DNA of 64,000 bases from Amphiura filiformis (GCF_039555335.1 NC_092635.1:55371755-55435754); one strand, 5' to 3'. Positions 13,566-28,500 are shown, counted from the stretch's first letter. The notes: generated by a model not told the origin, from the sequence alone. Numbers and translations: made by a program.

Positions 13566-16500
13566 CTGAAACAAACAATGTTAACACATGTTAGCACAAC
13601 TGGCCTACGTGATATTAATGTAGGGAATAGCATAGCTGTGGTTAGACTTTTCACTTCTGGTGTATGAAGTCTGGGGTTCCATTCCCGGCAGTAAAAACTA
13701 TCGACTTGGGAACAAAGTCTGAATTTAATTTCAATTTGTAGATTAAATTAAGATTTCCGCTCTAAATGAACCATGGGAGTACTCTCTCCTTTAGAGGGGA
13801 TGTTAAGCCATTGGTCCCATGTACAGAAGAGCCATGTACATGTAGCTTAAATTCATTTTCGAGAAGAGTAGGGTGTTAACCCCTGACTGCCTAACTCATC
13901 CTGGTGTTGAAATGTACCCAATGGCTTTCTTAGGTTATCCACGGTTGTCCAACCTGAACAAATCGAATCATATCAAAATGTATCTGACAAGCTAAACTGC
14001 AAACTATTGTTGTTGAAAAGGGAGTTCAAGGTAATGAAATTCATTAATCAACCGTATAGAAACACAATTGAAGTCACTGAACCCAAACTAAGCTGTATGG
14101 CTGGATTGTCCAATGTTCTTTTCTTCTTTATGCACAATATATACGATAGAAACAGCACTGTGGTGCACAAAAAAATTGGGCACAAACTTTATTCATAATA
14201 CAAGCATGAGAATACATCATTTATGAAAATGCTGGAAAAGCTGGAAAAGAGCGTAAAATTGGACAAAAACGCCTGAAAATGGGCTGCAAATAAATAAAAT
14301 TGTGTGAATTTTGGAAAATCTCATGCCTGATAATGTATATAGCAGAAACAGCACTGTGCCGCACAAGAACATTTGGGCACATACTAATTAACAAAATCAC
14401 CAAGGAATTGGGCTCTACTGTATTCCAGTTGAAATCCTATGGAAGACATAACCTTAATGCCCCACACAGGTGGTGTACATTTCGAATGGAGTCACCCATT
14501 CAGGTAAACTCATTTGAAATTTACACTCCCTTTACGGTAATGGCTTCCATAGGGGGGTGTATGGCTTTCAATTTGAATAACCCATTCCACCTAGACTATT
14601 AGTGGCATGTATTACGCAGTTATTGTGGCTTTCTTACTAGCAGTAGCACACGTTTGTTTAGAAAAGTCATTGTCTAACATACCAAGATTTACCTAGTAGC
14701 CCTACATGTTGATGTCCCCATCAACATGACAGGCGCATGGGAACAACTTTTATTTGCCCAAATTGTGGGAATTGCTATTTAAAAAAAAGATTCATTCACA
14801 AGCCATACTTTGCTGTACGATCTGGTCAAAATGTTTTTGAAAAAGGTTTATTCTAGATGAAATCCATACACCCCATATGGAAGCCATAACAGTAATCTTC
14901 CACACAGGGAGTGAGAATTACATAATGGATAACCTGAATGAGTGATTCCGTTTGAAATCTGCACCCCATGTGTGGGAGATTAATGTCATGTTTTCCATAG
15001 GGGGTGTGTGGATTTCAACTGGAATAGCCCCACATTGTCTCATGTCAAGTTCTCACCTAATATGAAGTTGTATTGAGCCAGCTGTGCATTGCGTATTTTC
15101 TTGTTCATGGTTTCTCCATCGTCGATATTGCTGTCACAGTTGAATCCGGCTTCAAAGATTTGTTTCTTTACCTCGTTCGCATACTCATTGAAGGCTGGGC
15201 CGATTGGTATCACCATGGCTTGACGTGGGGAAATCCAGAATGGCCTGGAAATGACAAAAAATATATCATGACACTTGTCATCAGGTTTGTTCATTGGGTA
15301 GTCTTGATTTGAAGAGCTTTGTTGCAAAACCCCTTACATCCACTTTTGACTTTTTGAGAAAAACAGCTTTTTTTAATTGTGCAAGTATTACTGGTTCGAT
15401 TTGATTCAATTTGGGTTTGGATAAAGTGTTGATGAATAGAAACTAAAAGAATAGGTTTGGTACAATTTTGAAGCCTTCCTATTTATTTTATTATATCTTT
15501 TATATCGCGCCTTTTGTGGATGTAAGGGCTTTTTGCAACAAAACAAATTTACCCCTTTTCTAGAAACCACCTTTGCAATCATATTTGAGCCCATTTGTTT
15601 GCACTACTTTATGTAACTTGACTAATGCTTTCAAAATCAAAAAGAAAAATTGAAATATCTCATTTACTTTTTTAATTATGAATTCTTAATTAAATTCGGA
15701 AAATGGCATTTTTTGAGTATTTCCGAAGCTACACCTTTTGTTAATTAAAATGATTTTTTTCAAAAATAGTGACCCAAAAACAGTTCACTTTGGTTTTAAT
15801 AGGTAAAGAACATTCCATGCTACTAGTATACATCAAAAAATTAAAACAAAACAATTCTATGTTTATTTTATGTTCAGATTTCCGGAAATTCCCTAAGATT
15901 TCCCGAACGGGAAATATACCACATCTCCGGAAGGGAAAGTGGTATGAAGGTCAAACAACCACCAAAATGTGTATTTTTACACACACTATAATGTCATGTC
16001 AATAACTAAATTTCAGCCAAAAGTGGATGTAAGGGGTTTTGAAACAAAGCTCTTCATTTGTAAAGCAAGAAGATTGGACATTGAACTAAAACAAAATATC
16101 TCAGTAACAAATGTTTTAATTTTAATCTGTAGCCTGACAATTTAGGTTGCTGCATATAACAAAGTACTCTAAGTTAAGGTTGATCTTTCATGTAATTAGT
16201 TCGTGTAAGCTAATCCTAACCCAATTCCTAACCCTAAGTTGTGGTAAGATTACATGAAGGCTTAACCAAAGTTATTCACATAAATTTGGAAGCTTTTTGG
16301 GATGATCTAAATTTGACAAGCTTGTATGGAATAAAGTATTTGACTTGTTGCAGGTATTACTAATCCTCAAAATAAAAAGGAGAACCAAGGCAAATTGAGT
16401 GCAGTGACTGACCGTTTTTGAATTTGCTCCCTGGACTTCAGTTTGTTTGTTTTCATTTTCGAGCCATGCTTTCAGGCCCTTGTCAAATTGCCGAGTCACA

Positions 16501-19500
16501 GGTTACGCTTCGACTCAGCATGCCTATCTAACTAAACATATAATTACTTATTCTAAATGAATAAAACAATTGACATGATCTGCAACTGAAAAAAGAAAAT
16601 GCAAAAACAAAACATGTAATAATAATAATTACGATGTTATATACTTACCACTTTCCTCCATAGCTTTCAGTGATAACAGCCATCAACCTCTCCACTGAAC
16701 CCAATATGGCACGGTGGATTATGACAGGTCTCTTCTCTGTGCCATCAGCACTGCAAGCAAAACAGGTGGGACACAAAAGGGGCTAATTAATAAACTTCCT
16801 TATGGATTGGGTTGGGTATTTACTGCCTTTTCTGTTACTTGTCACCTGATTATATAACATGGTTGGGGTTTTTTTCACCCTGTATTCCAAAACTACAATG
16901 GATTTTGACCTAAATTTTGATATCCTCTCAAGTAAAAATGAAAAAACTCATTGGGCGATGAATTTTGGTTAGAGTTCAATTTGTGATTTGAAAACATTAT
17001 ATGATTCTGTCAAATTTGTTTTCTGTAACACAGCTCTGATGGCTGACATGTCACAACAAACTCTCAACTGGCAAATGACGACTTTCACAAGAAAACTAAA
17101 TCATTATGCTGTGGGTCAGAGGTAATACTCAGGCAGATTGTCTATGTTGGCTGGGTCATGTTTGTAAGATGACCCAAAACAACATCCCCAAAACACAACT
17201 GCACTGGGGCACAACTTGAGATGACTACTGGAATGATAGCATCCTTATGTCTCACATGAGATACTGCATAGGCAACTGTTTCTGTTTAGCTATATTAAAA
17301 TGTCTATGAAAATGCAACAACACAGCAATACCTATCTCAGTATTGTATGGGCATTGTTCAATCCATACACCCACTATGGAAGACATGATCTTAATCTTCC
17401 ACGCACAGAATATGAATTTCAAATGAAGGTTACCTGAAAGGGTGACAAATTTTAAATCTACAATCCCTGCATGGGAGATCGAGTGTCTTCCATAGGAGGT
17501 GTATGGATTTCAACTGGTACAGCCCAATTACATCAAATGGTGTTATGGTACAAAGCATTGCAGAGTCAGGCAATAAATGACAGGTGAGTGGAGTGTGCAT
17601 CAGGCATGATTCATATTGACTACAACAAGACAGAATACATACTTTGATTTTTAAATTCAACATACCTCTGGTACTTGAGGTTGAATCGGATTGGCAACTG
17701 GAAGTCTAGCTGTATGGTTGCACACTGGTGAGACCTACGCAGAGCATCTTGAATGATGATATCAATCTGAAAGAAATTGCATCAAACGTTTGAAAAATAA
17801 ATTTTAAAATCGCTTGCTGAATAAATGCTGGAAAGGACTGTGTAAACACTACCAGTGATCATCATCTCCCAACCCAGTTGTGTTTATCAATCGTGACTAA
17901 GTTAATTGGAGTAAATTCAGTATAGAAGTTACGTAATGTTACTATGTCAACGGGATCACGCTCTTGAGTAATGAACCACGATCACCACACAAAGTATATG
18001 GCACTCAAAGGCATACCAAAATAGTGTGATCCGGTAACCAAGAGAATTACGTAACCACTTCAATGCTGAATAGATGCAAAAAGCATAATCAGAAATCAAG
18101 GATGAATTGAGAATGGTTCAGTCAACATTAGAGTTTAGACTGCCTGATTTTGATTAAGAAATTCATGATAACACGTCTTCTTTATTGAAGTGCAGTAACA
18201 AATAACAATGCATACACCCATACAATCCCACATTACCTTGGGTCCATAGAAAGCACCATCCTCAGGATTCAATTTCCATGGTTCTCCAAACTCATTCAAG
18301 GTTTCCTCAAGTTGCTGCAAACAATATAAATTAGAAACAATTTTAACACATTCATTTCTAATTCATTTTAATATTTACTTAATTTCATCTATTATTAGAG
18401 AAATTGTATGCAAGTTTACAACAAAAGAATGTTTCCAATGTGCAGGGGGAACATGACTCTCTATAACTATTCATCAGAGGATTTCTACACTTTTTGCCAA
18501 TTTTACACATGCACTGTATACACATGAAAGTGGGGTTCTGATTGGCCGATTAAATCATGTGATGAAAAGCTATGAAACTTGACACCTCCAATGGCGTAAC
18601 CAGACAGGGGAGTTTAGGGGTGGGGGATCCGCTAATTCAAACCCTTTCCCCTCAAATAAGTTACCCGTTTGTACATGCTTCAATGGAAGATGGTATTTCG
18701 ACCCCCTCCCACCATGTGTCCCTCAAGCAGATATCCCCTGGCTGTCCCTTGAATACAAAAGTCTAGATAGTAGTTACACCACTGGACAATTCATTCGCTA
18801 AACCAAGTCGCATAGCACCACATGATCCTGGCCAGACCCCATTCTTTTTACACAATAAACAGGGATCATGTCGGTAAATGATAAACTTTCCAGGTAGCAA
18901 GTGTAGAGCAGAATGGTTTAAGTTTAACAAATTCCGGCAACAAACATTTTTGTGGGCTGTAGGTGTGACATTCATGCACTTCACAAAATTCATGCACTTT
19001 ACAAAATTATTATTCAAGTTGAAATACTTGTTTAATCTTGATTCAAAAGGCAAGTTGATAAGATCAATTAAGCATGAGCCCAGCTATACAAATAACATAG
19101 TTGGCAGCGGGGTCAGTACCCCACCCTTTTTTATTTTACCCCACCACCTTTTTAGGCACCCTTTTTATTGAACATTCCCCCGGTGTCGTCACTTAACATT
19201 CAAAGGCGTAACGCATGATCGTTCCCTTAGTCAAAAATACCCCCCTATATTGCGTGGTTTCAAGAACATTTTCGTCATTTTTTGCCCCTATTTTACACAA
19301 AAACGGGTACAAATTAGCCTTAAAAGATACCCCTATTTTTTCCATTTCAAGTACACTTTTACAAAAGTACCCCTTTTTTAACATTTCAAGAACACACACA
19401 AAAACACTTGTTCTGATTCATTGTCTTTTCTGAGGAGAACTCTGTTGTCCTTTTAATATATAAATGAGGAAAATAACAGAAAAATATATAGGCCTACAAA

Positions 19501-22500
19501 TACATCCAATAGGGTGCATCATGTAGGCCTAATCATTCCTCCCACTTTTTTTTTTTTTTTTTGTGCAAAATAAAGCTTGGATGTGACCAATACATAAACT
19601 GACTGACAAAAATTACCAACTGTGGCATTTGCCACGAATTCCAACACTCAAACCACTATATCAGCCCCATCTTTAGATATTTTCAAGAAAAACCTCTAGC
19701 TTGCCGGTCACCAAATAGTTAGCAATTTGCGGTTTTCGCCCTGCTGACTACAACTTCAGAAGGTTCAGAAGGAACAATTCCTTTATGATCAGGTGCCATT
19801 TCGAAGAGTTTGTGGCCCGGTTTGGGTACCAGTTTGTCAAGGCTCCGGAGGCCGGGCGCATCATTAATAAAGCCGATGAAAAAAGTACCATGGAATCAGC
19901 GGCCAATCTGGGTAAGTCCCCAGTGACGTAATCGGTGTAAACAAATCATGAAACAAATAAAATAGAGGGTGTTGCTGAATATTTAGGCCGGGATATTAGG
20001 AAGGCAAAAAAGTTTCACAAAAGTGAAATCAGGGAGTAAATTGAGCTAGAAATGGTAAGATTTCTTGGGATTTCAACATTATCATGATTCACAAAAATAT
20101 ACCCTATTTTTTAATTTTGAGTACACCGTCGTCAAAAACAACCCTATTTTTTAAACACCATGAACATAAAATGTTCGCGAACATAGTTTAAAAATAACCC
20201 CTTTTTCGCGAAATTGGGAACGATCATGCGTACACATAGTCAATGTTAAGTGATGACACCGGGAAAATTCCTGATCACTTCTCACAATTTGGAAGGAATT
20301 TTGCACCATCTTTACTGCCTAAGTGCTGACAAGGCGATAACCAATCAACAGCTTTCATTGCTATGTTTGGGAAAGTCCAATGCACCCACATACGAGGTGG
20401 CTGTAGCAAACGTTATCGCAATGATATGCCACTGAGTAAGTCCCTGTAATATGTTGACATTATGGGTGTATGCAAAGCAAAGAGAGTAGCATGTGCGCTG
20501 CTTCCGACTACAGCTATTTGTGGTACATGTATGTCAGCCTAGTGGAAGTTTTCATTATCAATTGGACCAATCAGAAACACTGTTAGAATAATTTCACTAC
20601 GCAAAAAATTAGGGTGAATTATTTGCAAAGCTCCATTCTGATTGGGGGATTAAAATGAAGATATCATGTAATTGACCAATCAGAGGCAATGTTAGATTGG
20701 CAGGTAGTGCTCAGGGGGTTCAAACCTGTGGACAGCCATGCAACAATGAAATATCTCACCTTTTCAGCATTATTCCACACTTCGATATCACCCAAGAATT
20801 TCTTAGGTCTAGTAGACAGCTCCAGCTTGTAGGTGAATCCAAGCACACCGTAAACAGTTTGCAAGAAATCTAAAACACCAGCGATTTCTTGCTGAATCTG
20901 TAGACAAACACAAAATCCGAGAATAGTAAACTTCACATGACAATACAAAAACAAGTATGTCTCCAAGTTTGGGATGATATCCAATGTGGAATGTATTTGT
21001 CCCTTCTCCCCCACCCCCAGTGACTCAAACTCAGTCAAAATAAGTTTGAGATGCTCTGAACTTTCAAAACTTACATTCAATATACATATAAGAAAATATT
21101 TTCACTAATATAATACTAGGCAGCTGGGAGGAAAAGCCGATGATCATTTACAAATGACCTTTCATATTGAAGATCTTTTTATTAAGTTTATATTAATATT
21201 AATTAAGTTTACTTCGAGAACTGTTAAATATTTAAAAAAAATTTTAATCAAATTTGAATAATTTGCCATAAAATTTGTATTATATCGCAAATTTCAAAAA
21301 ATCAGAATTATTTGATAACAGAAGGACATCCCTCATATTCAGAATGCAATTCGATGTCAGATGTGCTCTCATGTCCCAGGAAAAATTCAATGCAAATGTT
21401 GCTATCCGAACCCTTAAGTACATATCAGTAGATTTATACAACCTACTTTGAGAACTGTTAAATTCAAAAATAACAATGTTTAATCATTACGTGCTGGTCC
21501 AAGCTAGATGAGTAAATGGGAGCATTCACTAAAAAAGGATGAATTTCTGAACAGAACAGGTAGATTCATTGAAAAGGTTTTATTTATCTAAATATGTTTC
21601 CTGTTTAGCTTGTGATTTCCTGTTTCCATGTTATTTATTTAATTCTGGTCTTGTAGTCTTCGTAATGCCTAAATCCCATCCCGTACCCTAAACCATAACC
21701 TGGCCCAGGCCCTGTACCCGTAACCTCATCCATACCTTTTTCTTTTTCCCTGTATATTGCGTCCACTGGTACCTGGCACGCATCTTGGCCTATGCCCCCT
21801 TGCGGTGTTCGCGTCAAGTGGCGTGTGCGCCGACGCTCTTTCTACTAGATGCGTCGGTTGGCATAGCCGGTACATAGCAACAGCTAGGGGGCCTATTATT
21901 TGCCCTGAAAAACTCACTTTTTTACAGGTTTTGAAGCCAAATCTTGACTGTCTTCAACCAAATAAAGTGCATTACCGTCTCGGTATAGTCTTCAATCTCC
22001 CCTATGAATTTGGCGACATTTAATAGCTAATCAAAAACTGATGGAGCCTTTCTGTACATGCTCAGATAGTCAGTCAAAACATTCCCCTATTTATAGTAAG
22101 ATATCAATTTTTAATCATTTGCCATAAAATGTGTATTATATCGCAAATTTCAAAAAAAGAAAAACTAAATTATTTGTTTATTTTATATTAGAAGGACATT
22201 CCTCGTATTCAAAATGCAATGCGATATGTCTGATGTGCTATCAGGTTCCAGAAAAAATATGTGAAAACATCACTATCCGAGCCCTTAAACCAACCAAAAT
22301 GTAATGTGTTTTTGCTTACCAACTCTTGGGGGCAGAAGATATGGGCATCATCTTGAACAAATCTCCTCACTCGCGTCAGTCCTGATAAGGTACCTGATAA
22401 CTCATTTCTGTGTAAGATTCCAAAATCTGCCATACGATAAGGCAGCTCTCGCCATGAGCGGATACGATGGTCAAATATCAAACTGTAAAAGATGAACATT

Positions 22501-25500
22501 TTCATAATTATACAGAGCGCCTTTACGCTTGAGTGTGGTTTGTGACCAGACTTTAGCATTGGGCAATCAAAGTGGCAAAAACTGGCAAACCAGCAAAAAA
22601 TGACCAAAAAATGACCAAAACTGATATATATTCAGTCTATATTGAAAAGTAACACAGAAAGCTCACAAACAGCAACACACAACTTTAAATGAATCATTCA
22701 ACATATTTTTATCTCAAAATGAAAGCGTTTTGAATTTTATGACACATTTCAGTAGGCTTGGGAGATATTAAATCCTTATCGCCATGACGATATGTAGAAA
22801 TAGTGAAAGGTGATATACTTACACTTGGTCTCCCACCCAGCATCTGGCCACAACTGACTAATTGAAAATTACTAAAATGAAATGAGAGTACTTTGGCATA
22901 AGGTTTGATTTACTTTTTGACCAATAATGCTTAAATATTTGAGCCATTTGAATGTTTGTTTTAATCAAATTCCATTCCAAACATTCCTAATTTTTGTTAG
23001 AACTTCAGAGCCCCAGCGTAAGCATGAAATTCAGATATGAAAGTGCACTTACCAATGGCCAGGGCAGTTCATGGGCTTCAGACAAAACTTCTCCTTCTCT
23101 GAATCAAATGAAAACATGTTTTCCTGTAAAGAAAAACAATAACATTAACAATATGAAATAATCAAGTAAAAGACCTGAAACTGACCATTTGTGAAAAAAG
23201 AGGAAAATGCTTTAAAGAAGAGGAAAATAGCGCAAAATCATGCTAAAAAAAGCTCAATTGGGCTGAAAATAACAAATAATGCGTACATTTCAGGAATAAA
23301 AAAAGAGGAAATCAGCTAAAAAGAGGTTTCAGGTCTGGAGTAAATGGTATCTACACACATCTATAGTACTAGATCGTGGGATCACAATAATTGTATTTGG
23401 ACTTAAAAAACCATGGTGAGGCTCAAAGTGGGTAACACTTACTATGACAAAGTGATCGAGAAGTCGATCACTTGTGTCACATGACGTTAAAATAATTTTT
23501 CATGCCTTATGTCTTACCGTAAATGCGATACATCGTTTGTAATAATTACAAAAATTGCTATAAATCTCGATCGAAAAACACCCATTTTGAAACTGCCGTA
23601 ACTTTGGTCTTTGGCAGTGGTTTTATCAGGGCAAAGTAAGGCATATCAAAGCCAAAATCCTGGGGTCGCCACGGAAGCTATATAGTGAACTATATAGTGA
23701 ACGATTGGCCCTCATCAGCAGATGATGCTGGACATTGCCCATTGGTGAGTGGTCTGTATATTGTTTCATGTATGATGATCATTATACTCACCGCGTAATG
23801 TTGCCAATGCCCAGACTGTTCCCACAGACGACTGTTGAATACGTTTGGACTGATTACCTCCTGGTAACCACGTTTCCTGTACTCATCCTGTCAATCAATA
23901 AACAGGTGGACAAATGTAAAATAAACAATATGCAAACAATCTGTCTAGCTGCTTGTTTATAAGGTATTTCTTAGCTTAAATAAATCATCAAAATAATAAA
24001 CAAAAACATTTTTTTTGACAAGACCACTAGATGGCTAAAAGACTAAATATCTTTGACCAACTCATCACACCCTCAACGGTTCCTGTTGCCTATAAAAGGA
24101 AGCAGTCAGATGTGATGAGTTGCCAGTCTGATGAAACCACTAGAGTAGTGGTGAAACGTCACTGAAATTTGAGTAGTCAACATCATTTTTCACTGGAATT
24201 GTTCACAACGAACCATATTAACGAATATTACATCAAAAGTAAAACATAATCTGATATAATTTTTACGTTGAACAAAATTTAACAAAAACATCACACAATT
24301 ATAATAACCAACTTTATTAGATTTATTCCTGTTTAACAGTGACTACAAAAGTGGTGCATCGCAATCGCTCAGCGATCGAGTATAAATTCAGAATAACACT
24401 GCAATAGCTTGAAGGTTTGCAGAAACTATCTGGCCCATTACTCAGAATAGCAATTTGGCAAAAATATCAAGGTATCATTTACAAAATTATCCATATCTTT
24501 AAAAATATTGACGCTATTTATATAATTTTGATATCATTTTAAAGCTTATTGTCTAGTGCTTGCGTTTGTATTCAAATCATGAAATGTCAAAAAATGCAAC
24601 TTGTTCCTGGTTTTGTCAGAGAGAGTCACAAATGCTCTTGGTTGAATTCCTAAAGTTTGTCAGTGTCTTATCATGCACCACTGATCTTACCTTGATGAAA
24701 CCGATTAGTTTGTTGTAGATAAACGTTCCCTTCGGCAAGAAGAATCCACAACCAGGACTCCACTCATGAAAGAAGTATAGCTCTTGCTCCTAGTAGACAA
24801 AGAGGCGTACATTTAAACATAGCAGTATTAAATCAGTATGCAGAACATAATGTAGGGCAGGAAAAACCTCCTATGTACTTGTGGCCTTTGAACATGTTTA
24901 AAACAAAACTCCCAAGAGGTTACTTAGGAGGTTTTGCTTTATTTGCTTTAAATATGTTCAGGGGCCAATGACACATAGGAGGTTTTGCCTGCCCAATGAC
25001 GATATAAAGGGTTCAAAAGAAATAACTCCCCCCCTAAAATTACAAAACATTTCTTTGCATAACTTGACATACATTTAGTTGATTTGAAAAAAATTAAAAA
25101 CCTGTAAATAGAGGAATCCTTTTGCTACCCTCCCAATTTACTTTTTTTGGAAAATCATTTTTTGTTGGTTAAAAATTATCACATTTTCCAAAAATGATGC
25201 TTTCAGAAAAAGTTGCACATTTCAACATCCTATACATGTAATGTACAAAAATGTTCTCGATATCAACGTGATCAATGTTTTGATTGATTTAATTGTTAGT
25301 TAATTTTCTTAAATGTTGTGTATCCGATTACCCAGTCACCCATGCAATCATCTTTCAGTATAAAACAATGATTCATTGACATGGATTTTGACATGAATGG
25401 GGTTTTCGGTCGGTGCTTCAAAAATGGTAAAATCACTATAGGAGTATTTAATAAGGTTTGTAGTGTGATGCTTATTTCTTTCGATGGCTAGAAGAGATGA

Positions 25501-28500
25501 AAAATTTACTTGCAAATGGTAGACTGAAACGGTTGCAAAGACCTATAGCAACGGCTCTTTTAAATAAAGGCGTACATGACAATGAAGAAATGGCCAACAA
25601 AGATTGGAGGTTGGAAGTCAGCATCCAGCCAATTAACTGCATGCAGCCAATCGCTTGTGGCCACATCATGAGTGATACACCTTATCCAAGTAAGCCATCA
25701 TTTTAAATCAAAATGCAAGATGCTTCAACTGACCCAATACAGGTAAATGTTCACCCTTTTGGTCAAATTTATGCGTGGAGAGCTCATTTCTCCTTCCTAG
25801 TGATTTTATCATTTTGAAACAACTGCTGATTAAAAACATCAAAGAAAATCTCATTTTACGCCAAAATTAAGTTCAACAAATCTTTGTTTTGCACTGAATG
25901 GTGGTTGCATGGGTGCCTGAAGGATCAGAGACAGAAAAGTGAAGGACAAAAACAAGAATTAAATCAACCTTAACATTAATATCGAGAACGATTTGTACAA
26001 AATGTGGTAAAGTGCAACTTTTTCTGAAAGCATCGTTTTTGGTAAATGTGATTAATTTTGACCAAAAATATTGCTTTTGCAAATGAAACAACTTTGTGAG
26101 GGTTGAAAAACGATTCCTCTATTTACACCTTTTTAAATTTTTCAAATCAACAAAATAAATGTCAAGTTATGCAAAGAAATGTTTTGTAATTTTAGGGGGG
26201 GAGTTATTTCTTTTGAACCCTGTATTTTCATTAAATAAGGCATATTGCTGCTTGTTATTCATGAGTGAAAAAAAGAAAACATGACATATAGAGATTTAAA
26301 ACAGTTCTCTCAACAAATATTTTGACTTACTTGATATTACATCCCACATCCATGGGATTTCATCATAAAGTGAGGTGGAGCGGTAAACAACTAGTCGTGT
26401 GACCCAGGGGTAACCCGGGTTTACATGATGTGAAAACATGATACTCTCATGATATTAACACTCTGCTCTAATAATTGTAACCAAACATGACCTATAAAAT
26501 GCCTATTGTTGCTAACTGTACTTCTGGTGTAACTTTGATGCCTATTCTTTCTGGCTCAAAACCCTTAATTTGTGATGTGTTATGTCAAAAGGATACAATT
26601 TTGGGCAGGATCATAAATGGAGAAATAGCCAAAAATCTACCCGCGGGTGATTTTTTCACAATTTAGGTTTGTTGCAAATTTGTGATGTTATTAATGTTAA
26701 AAATATTGTTTGATAGTTTCAGACCGGAATATAACTGGCATCTTGTATTTTTTGAGACATTTTTCAATGTAATTCCTACTCTCAACATTGTCAATAATAT
26801 TTTTAAAGGCTGATATCTCAATTTCCATTTTTATAATACCATAACTTACAAACTAAATATCTTAGCTTAGGAATGTATGATTTCATTGGGGAAAACGGCG
26901 TTGTGGTGCAAAATATCTCTATATTTAATGTAAAAACCTCAAAATTGATAACCTGCCCAAAAGTGTACCCTTTTGACATGACACGTCACATTGATGCCTA
27001 ATCTTTCTGGCTCAAAACTCTTAATTTTGTTATGCATGTATTGCATACACATCTTTGGAACTGTTAATACTAGGGAGTAGTGATGAATGAATATCGCTTA
27101 CCCTGCCAATCTTGCGGTGATCTCTCTTGGCAGCTTCTTCTTGGAAATGTTTCCATTCCTTCATTTGCTTTGTATCAGGAAATGAGATGCCATAGATACG
27201 CTGCAGTGATTCAGCATCCGCTTTCCCTTCCCAGTATGTGGCAGAATTCTGTCACGCAAAAATAAGAAACAACTAGAATTACTTTGTTCATAATTAATTA
27301 AGATGACCCCCACATCTCAACAAAGGTTTGTATATGTGACATGATCAAGAGGAATGAGTCGGATGTCGCTAATATTGATTTTGAGATATTAGCAAAGAAA
27401 GTGTTAAAATTCTTTTGTTTTATATTGTTTTCAGCGATTGATAAATTTACATAACTTCGCAAAGAAAAGTTGTATCAACATGGGGTTTTCAGTTTATGAA
27501 AGCTCTAAATGTCCTTTTTAGAAACATGTGTAAAACTCATTTTTGGTTAATATTCATAAATGTTCAAATGACATGACATAAACTATGCATCACAAGAGGT
27601 CATCATACTCAACCACCCTACATGTAGGACTAGATACCAAGTTAGAAGTTCATCAGTTATTGCATACTGCTACAGAGTGGATTACTAGAATTACAGGCAA
27701 AATATGCAAATAAGGAACTCAAAGCACATCATATTCAGCCACAGAAATACCAGAGGGAAGTTGGAGCAGCTACGCTTTTCTACCGCATTAGTCTCCACAG
27801 CAGCCAGTTTGGTTCCGCCCCTCCACACAAACAGTCTGCCAATGACAACGAACAAGTTCTTTTTGATTGGCTAGCTGTTTCCCATGACGTCATTCAGCAT
27901 GTGCTGCTCGCGTATCTGATAATATTCAGCCAGGAGTTCAACCCACGGGCAATCAATCAAGTTCCCGGTAGCAGTGCTGCTGATCAGGTTCTCGTAGACT
28001 TTGCATTGTCGCCCTAGCTAATCAGAAACACGGTATACATGGTCTTTGGCAAACTGTTTGTGTGGAGGGACTGTAACCAAACTGGCTGCATAGGAGACTA
28101 CTACCGCATGTTCCATAAGGAGGCTCTTAAACTTGTATGCCAGTTAATGCCTAACACTATTTTATTCAGAAACAGATTAAAACATGTCCAAATCATTCTC
28201 AGCTCCCAACACCGGTAAGAACCAAAATGAAATACCAGTTCTTAAGGGTGGGGTATGAACGTTGGACAGTATTTATTTTGGGACATTAGAGCACATCAGA
28301 CATATCGAATTGCATTCGAATCGAAGAATGTCCTTTTTGAAATTCGCAATTTAATACACATTTTATGGCAAATCATTAAAATTGATATTTTTGATATTTA
28401 ACAGTACTAAAGTGAACTTTATAAATCTGATGATTTATACTTAAAGTGTATGTAGGTGGGATGAAAAGCCGACGATCAATTGAAAATTTTGACCTTTCAG

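Noticed and set aside
14300-14602. 100-codon ORF on the plus strand
   Set aside because: Much of it reads through foldback MITE copy b; similar frames appear in other copies only by palindromic chance.
24056-24180. Type III hammerhead using the AACTCATCACA/TGTGATGAGTT stem as stem I
   Set aside because: No NUH cleavage triplet precedes the stem and five unpaired bases separate it from CTGATGA; the type I reading fits better.
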